Positions 1-6,300 of a stretch of DNA of 8,502 bases are shown here, piece by piece. Made by a program: the position numbers and the translations under genes. Source of the DNA: CAZWUZ01 sp964637655 [NCBI: uncultured bacterium] (lineage in GTDB: Bacteria > DAOPZR01); NCBI GenBank assembly GCA_964637655.1, contig CAZWUZ010000174.1, positions 1-8,502 on the forward strand. Direction: 5' to 3'. Each line of letters begins with the position of its first letter. Position 1 is the stretch's first letter. A model generated the notes under the pieces. That model saw only the letters and a list, made by a program, of their open reading frames with translations, had not been told where the DNA came from and searched no databases.

Positions 1-1
1 C

Positions 2-358
2 TTGAGCAACTCCAGCGATTCGAATTCATCGTACGGTCTGCTGGTGCAAAATGACAGCCACAGCCAGTTCTCCAGCAACACGTTGGTGAACAACGGCAAC
101 TATGCCCTCGGTATCACCGGCACAACCAATAGTGACACCTTCGCGAAGAACATCATCCAGCCACCAGCCGCGCGGCCTGACTCGGGGGTATTGAACTCGA
201 CCGTCAGCCAATTCGACTTCGCCCGCAACTGGTGGGTGCGCGGTGGCGTCGGAACAACGGATTCCGCCGTCATCCGCGGCATGGTCCAGGGTATTGGCCG
301 CGACCTCATCGCGTATACCCCGTTCCGGCTGGGTATGGTGGATACCGCAGTGAACGCC
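2..358 (+). other. Beta-helix domain 0 (C-terminal part only) with exit cap
   Basis: Residues 1-119. Two visible coils (GLLVQNDSHSQF..., ALGITGTTNSDTF...) are the end of a NosD-like parallel beta-helix that begins upstream of the window. They lead into the exit cap: PDSGVLN (about residues 60-66), FDFARNWW (ending at base 235), TTDSAVIR, then AYTPFRLG and the VDT before FN3-1. The cap differs from its sister copies by five extra residues, VRGGV (bases 236-250), between W-W and G-T-T-D. The overall assignment rests on the close match to helices 1-3 in the same protein. Confidence 0.75.
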
Positions 359-3300
359 GACACCATCGCGCCGCGCGCGCCGGATACTGTGGCTGCGACC
401 GGCGGAGCGAATATTACCCTGACCTGGACGGCGGCCAACACCAACGAAGAAGTGGGCGGCGCCCTGACCGACCTCGCCGGCTACCGCGTCTATCGCAGCA
501 CGACGTCCGGCACCTCGTACTGGGCGCCCATCGGCGGGGCGGCCGGCACCAGCTATACCGACTCCACCGCCACGGCCGGAATGACCTACTACTACCGGGT
601 CACCGCTTACGACAACCACAGCCCGTGGGAGAACGAATCGTTCTACAGCGATAGCATTGCCTCGGGCACGGCCATCGACACCACCGGCCCGAACAACTGG
701 TACGTGAATATAACGACCGGCGATACCGCCAACGACGGGCTCTCGGCCGGATTTGCGAAAAAATATATCAGCAATATCACGCTCGGGACAATGCGCCAGA
801 CCGGCAGCTCGCTGCTGACCCCTGGCGACACGGTGAACATAGCGGCCGGCACCTACGGCGAAACGGTGGTTGTTGACACTGATTACGTTGCTGTCATGGG
901 CGCCGATTCCGCCACTACGATTATTAACCCGCCGGGCGATTCGACGGTTGCAACATTGAGCGGCATATATGCGGCGGCGGTGCAAGGGCTGCGGATTGCC
1001 GATCTGCGGGTGACGGACTGCTACTACGGGATCTGGTTCAATAATGCCGACTCGTCGGTGGTTGTAGATGTGACGGCCGCATCTTGCGGCGGGACCGCAG
1101 GTGCCGGTGTGTATTTCTCTAACGGCTCGGATATGAACAGCATAGTCAATTGCCAGGCGGTTAATGGCTATTACGGCTACAACCTGAATACGTCTTCGGG
1201 TAATGCCCTTACCAGCAGCATTGCCGAGTACAACGAGCGTTACGGGATCCAGTTGGATGCCGGCAGTGATTCCAATAACCTGACCGGAGCGGTGGTCCGG
1301 AACACCAGCTTGTACGGCATCCATTTACAGGCCTCGTCGAACAATACCCTGCAGAACTGTGTTTCCGAGTACAATTCGCGGGGCTTTAACCTGAATGGCG
1401 CCAGCAACTCAGTCCTCAGCGGCAACATCGCCAGGTACAACCCCGGCCGCGGGTTCTACCTGTATGGTTCGAGTAATTACAACGTTCTTGTAAATAACGT
1501 CAGCTTCGGCAATACCGGTTCGACCGGCCAGGGCTTCGACATCCAGACCTGCACCGGGAACTACCTTGCCATGAACACCAGTGATTCTAATGACCAGTAC
1601 GCCTACAAGCTGAGCTCGAATTCAACCACAGATACGGTCGTTAAGAACAATATTTTTGCCTTTGGCCTGAACTCGGACTCGGGTTTTCTTAATGCGACCG
1701 CGAATTCGTTTGACGCCACGCGCAACTGGTGGGGTACGACGGACACGACCGTGCTGGCCGGACGGATAGTGAATACGGGTGGCGGCAGCGTGGTGTGGAC
1801 GCCATTCCGGCTCGGGCCGGTCGATACGACGGTGAACGCCGACACCATTGCGCCCAAGGCACCAGACACGGTGGTGGCGACCGGCGGGGCGAATGTCACC
1901 CTGACCTGGACCGCCGCCAATACCAACGAGGAAATCGGCGGCGCGCTGACCGACCTCGCCAGCTACCGCGTCTATCGCAGCACGACGAGCGGGACCTCGT
2001 ATTGGGCGCCAATCGGCGAGACGACGAACATCGTGTACTTCGACTCCACCGCGGCCACCGGTACAACCTACTACTATCGCGTTACCGCGTACGACAATCA
2101 TGCGCCGTGGGAGAATGAGTCGTTCTACAGCGACAGCATTGCCTCGGCCATGACGATTGACACCACCGGACCGAATACCTGGTATGTCAATGACGGCGAC
2201 ACGGCCGGCGACGTGTACTGTTCCGCCATCGGCGACACCGCCAATAACGGCCTGACCCCGGCAACCCCGAAATTCTATCTCAACCAGATCGAGGATTTGT
2301 TGACCACCGGCGACACGATCCTCATTGACGCGGGGCACTACTATGAACCGGACTCATTCGTTATCAAGGCCGACTCGGTCGTCATCATCGGCGCCGATTC
2401 GACTTCGACCATAATCGATTTCAGCGATTCATCGGCCGGCCCGGACTTGTCGCTCCGGGCGGTGAACCGCAGTGGCCTTCGCCTGACGGACCTCTGCATC
2501 CAGAACGCGCGGACCGGCATCTGGTTCGATAACGTCGATTATTCGCTTTGCGAGCGGGTTACTTTGCGCTATAACTATTATGGCACCGTTCTGACCAATT
2601 ATGCCGATACGAACGTATTCCGCAACAGCCACCTGCACCACAATACCAGCGAGGCCTTCAACCTCTGGAATCCAAGCAACAACTTTACGGTCGACACCTG
2701 TCTGGTAACGGACAACGGGAACGGAATATGGTTCCGGCAGGGGACGACCATCCGGATAACGGGTACCAGTTTCCTGCGTAACGCCTCGGTTGGGGTTAAG
2801 ATTTCAGATGCCGGCGATATCGGGGTGGACAACTGCGTGATCCGCGGCACCAACGGCCACGGCCTTGCGCTTTCGAATGCCACGAACGGCGTTTACGCGC
2901 ACAATGACATCTCGGACAATTCCGGCAACGGCTTGTACATGGATTGGAATGCGGCCGGGAATGTATTCCGCCAAAACCGGTTCGACTCGAACGCCTCTTA
3001 CCAGATCAACGCCGGTTGGTCGAACAACAACCTCTTTGTCAGGAATCTGATCCTGCCGCCGTCCGCCCAACCCGATTCCGGGGTGCTGAACGACAGCATC
3101 CCGGCGGCAGCCTTCTCGTTCGCGCGCACCTGGTGGGGGACCACTGATTCGAGTGCCATACGGCAGATGATCAATGGCGTTGGCCGTGACTCTGTTGCAT
3201 ATACCCCGTGGCGGCTTGGCGTTTGCGATACGACCCCGGGCGCTGACACCTACGCCCCGGCGGCGCCCGACACCGTGGTCGCCACGGGCGGAACGAATAT

Positions 3301-6300
3301 CGCGCTGGCGTGGAGCACGGTGGGAACAAACGAAGAAGGGGCGGTGTGGACCGGAGACCTCGCCAGCTACCGCGTCTATCGCAGCACGACCAGCGGCACC
3401 TCGTACTGGGCGCCCATCGGCGAAACCACGGGCATCACCTACTTCGACACCACCGCGTCGGTCGGCACGACGTACTATTATCGCGTCACTGCGTACGACA
3501 ACCACAGTCCGTGGCCGAATGAGTCGTTCTACAGCGACAGCGTCGCCAGCGCCATGTACAGCAGCGACAGCGCCATCGTGCTGTCACAACTCGTTCCCTA
3601 TGCCATGGTCGCCGACACGAACTACACAGTGACCATCACGTTGCAGAATACCGGCAGCGAGACGTGGACCGATACCGCCGGCTATATGCTCGGGGCGCAA
3701 TGCCCCGCCGACACCGTCCTCTGGGGAGACAGCCGCTTCGTTCTGCCGGATACTGCCGTCGTGGCGCCGGGCGACACCATCGCGCTTTCCTTTGCCATCC
3801 ATACACCGGGGACCGGCATCTGGGACTTCCGCTGGCAATTATTCCGCAACGGATCCGGATGGGTGGGCGATTCGACGCCGCTGTGCCAGGTTCCGGTCTT
3901 CGTCGTCGGTTCCCCGGTGACCACCATCAACGTGCTCGACTATTTCCTCTCCAAGCACCCCGGCAACGCCTTCGTCTACCCGCATGCGCTGAGTGAAACC
4001 CATGCCGGGCGGCAGGTGACGTACACCAAGTGGGACACCTCCGCCATCGAAACCTTCTACTGGGACCGCGAATACCTCTGGGAGCGCGAGGACCACACCA
4101 TGGGCGGCACCATCCCCCCCTACCTGTTCGAACCGGGGCGCTGGATGAAGGTGAACATGGATGTCGGGGAAGTTGTCGATGTGCCGGACGGAAAGTCGTA
4201 CTGGTACGAAAACCCGGAGAAGTGCACGCTGAGCGGCCAGTATGCCCCGTCGAACCAACCCTATCGTAATACGCTCGAAGCGCATCTCGCGTCGCTCGAT
4301 ATCGGCAACGGGCTCGGGCCGCAGGAAGTCATCATCCTGCAATATTACTACGGATACAATTATGAAAAATTCTACTACAGCAGGGAGTGGGGCTGGATTG
4401 CCTGGGAACACTATTCGACGGCCAACCTGCTGCGGCAGCAGGCGGGATTCAGCGATACGAGTGGCACACCGCTGACACCCATGGCAGATTATACCGCACA
4501 CGCAGTCGATGTCTTCACCCCCGCTGATTCGAAAGTACTGAGCGTCAACAGCTACTTCGGGACGCATACCCTCGCCCTGCCCGCCGGCTGCTTCGCTGAT
4601 TCAGTGACGCTGGCCGCCTACGTCCCCCCCACGCCGTACCTCGCTGACCCGGCCTTCCCGGGCAGCAATGTCGAGTATACCGACCTCGGGTTGAAGGTGA
4701 ACGTCGACACGACGGTGCACCCGTCGCAGCCGGTAACCGTCACCCTGACCTACCGCGCGCAGGATGCCGTCGGCTATGACGAGAACAAGTTCATCATCGG
4801 CTGCTACAGCGACACGCTCAGTTGCTGGACACAACTGCCCACGACCCGCGACACGGCCGCCAACACACTGACGGCAACGGTGCCGTACCTGACCCGCCTC
4901 CAGATCTTCCAGCTCAACCACACCACCACCGACTCGACCTGGTACGTGAGCCCGTCGGGCTACGACACCGGTGCGGGTACCGCGGCAGCGCCTTTCCGGA
5001 CCATCGGCAAGGCGCTGAGCGTGGCGAGTGCGGGGGAGACCGTCTGGCTGGCCCCCGGCACCTACAGCGAGACCGTCACCATCACGCAGAACAACCTGCT
5101 GCTTGCCGGCGGTGACTCGACGACGACGGTGATCGATGCCGGCGACAGCACCGCCGGCGGGGCGCGCCGCGGGATCAGTGCCACGAATGTTGCGGGCATC
5201 GTCCTGCGTTCGCTGCGTGTGACGAACGCCTGGCAGGGCATCGAATGGAACAATGTCGACAGCGCGACCATCACTGATGTCGCGGTCGACAGCTGCGGCT
5301 ACCGCGGTATCCACCTGCTCAACGGTGCTGACAGCGTGCTGATCAGCGGCTGCGCGGTTGCCGGCAACGGCGACCACGGCATTGCGGTCGAGTCGTCGGC
5401 GGGCGCGGTGCTGACGGGGAACGCGAACACGGGCAATACCGGCAGCGGTATGGCCGTCTGGGGGAGCGGCAACGCGCGCCTGTCAGCGAACCGGGTGCTG
5501 AACAGCACCTATGGTGGCATCTATGTCGGCAGCGGGGCGGATGGCACCCTGCTCAGCGGCAACAGCATGACCGGCAATTCCCCCGCCGGCATCTGGCTCA
5601 TCGGCGTGAGCGGCTGCACCGTGCAGCTGAACACGGTGACCGGTAACGTGCGCGGCATCATGCTGAACAACGGCGCGACCGGCAACCGGCTCGACACCAA
5701 CGCCGTCACGGGGAACACCGACAACGGCGTTCTCCTCGATACCGGTTCGCACGGCACGCTGCTCTACGGCAACAGCAGCAGCGGCAACACGTGGAGCGGT
5801 TTCGTGCTCAATGATGCCGACAACTGTCTGCACAGCGGCAACACCGCGGCGGGCAACGGCGCGCACGGGTTCTACCTGCTGGCCGGGAGCGGCGGTGCCA
5901 TGCTCAGCGGCAACGCTGCGCGCAACAATCTCGGCAGCGGTATCCGCCTCGAAAACGCGGCGGGCAATCGCGTGGAGCAGAACGATGTTGATTCCAACGC
6001 CAACTATGCGGTCTGGCTGGCGGGCAGCGCTGTCGCGGACACCTTCACGCGCAATAACTTCTCGCCGTCCCCTGCCTGGCCTGATTCAGGTGTTTTTGCC
6101 GGCGCGGCGTGGAACTGGTCATTTACCCGCACCTGGTGGTCGACGACCGATTCGTCGGCCATCCGCGCGCTGGTGAGCGGCCCGTATGCGGATTCGCTCA
6201 CCTACAGCCCGTTCCGGCTGCGGGTGTGCGATACGCGGGCACTGCAGGACACGGTGGCGCCATCAGCACCCGACACGGTTGTGGCTGCCGCCATCAATAC

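Noticed and set aside
2-4. TTG as a real start codon
   Set aside because: It is simply the first in-frame codon in the window and falls inside a beta-helix coil. No ribosome binding site, signal peptide or helix entry segment is present, so the gene begins upstream.
26-1324. A 432-codon open frame on the minus strand, and others such as 3839-4567, 4601-5377 and 2804-3505
   Set aside because: They lie wholly inside the strongly supported plus-strand repeat protein. Their translations are rich in Arg, Val, Gly, Ala and His without domains, as expected for the antisense of a GC-rich, strongly codon-biased gene. The repeated cassettes also produce similar antisense frames at each copy.
481-3390. 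CRISPR-like array from the 24-base word repeated three times
   Set aside because: The copies are about 1.4-1.5 kb apart and encode the same FN3 strand in frame, so they are protein-domain repeats.
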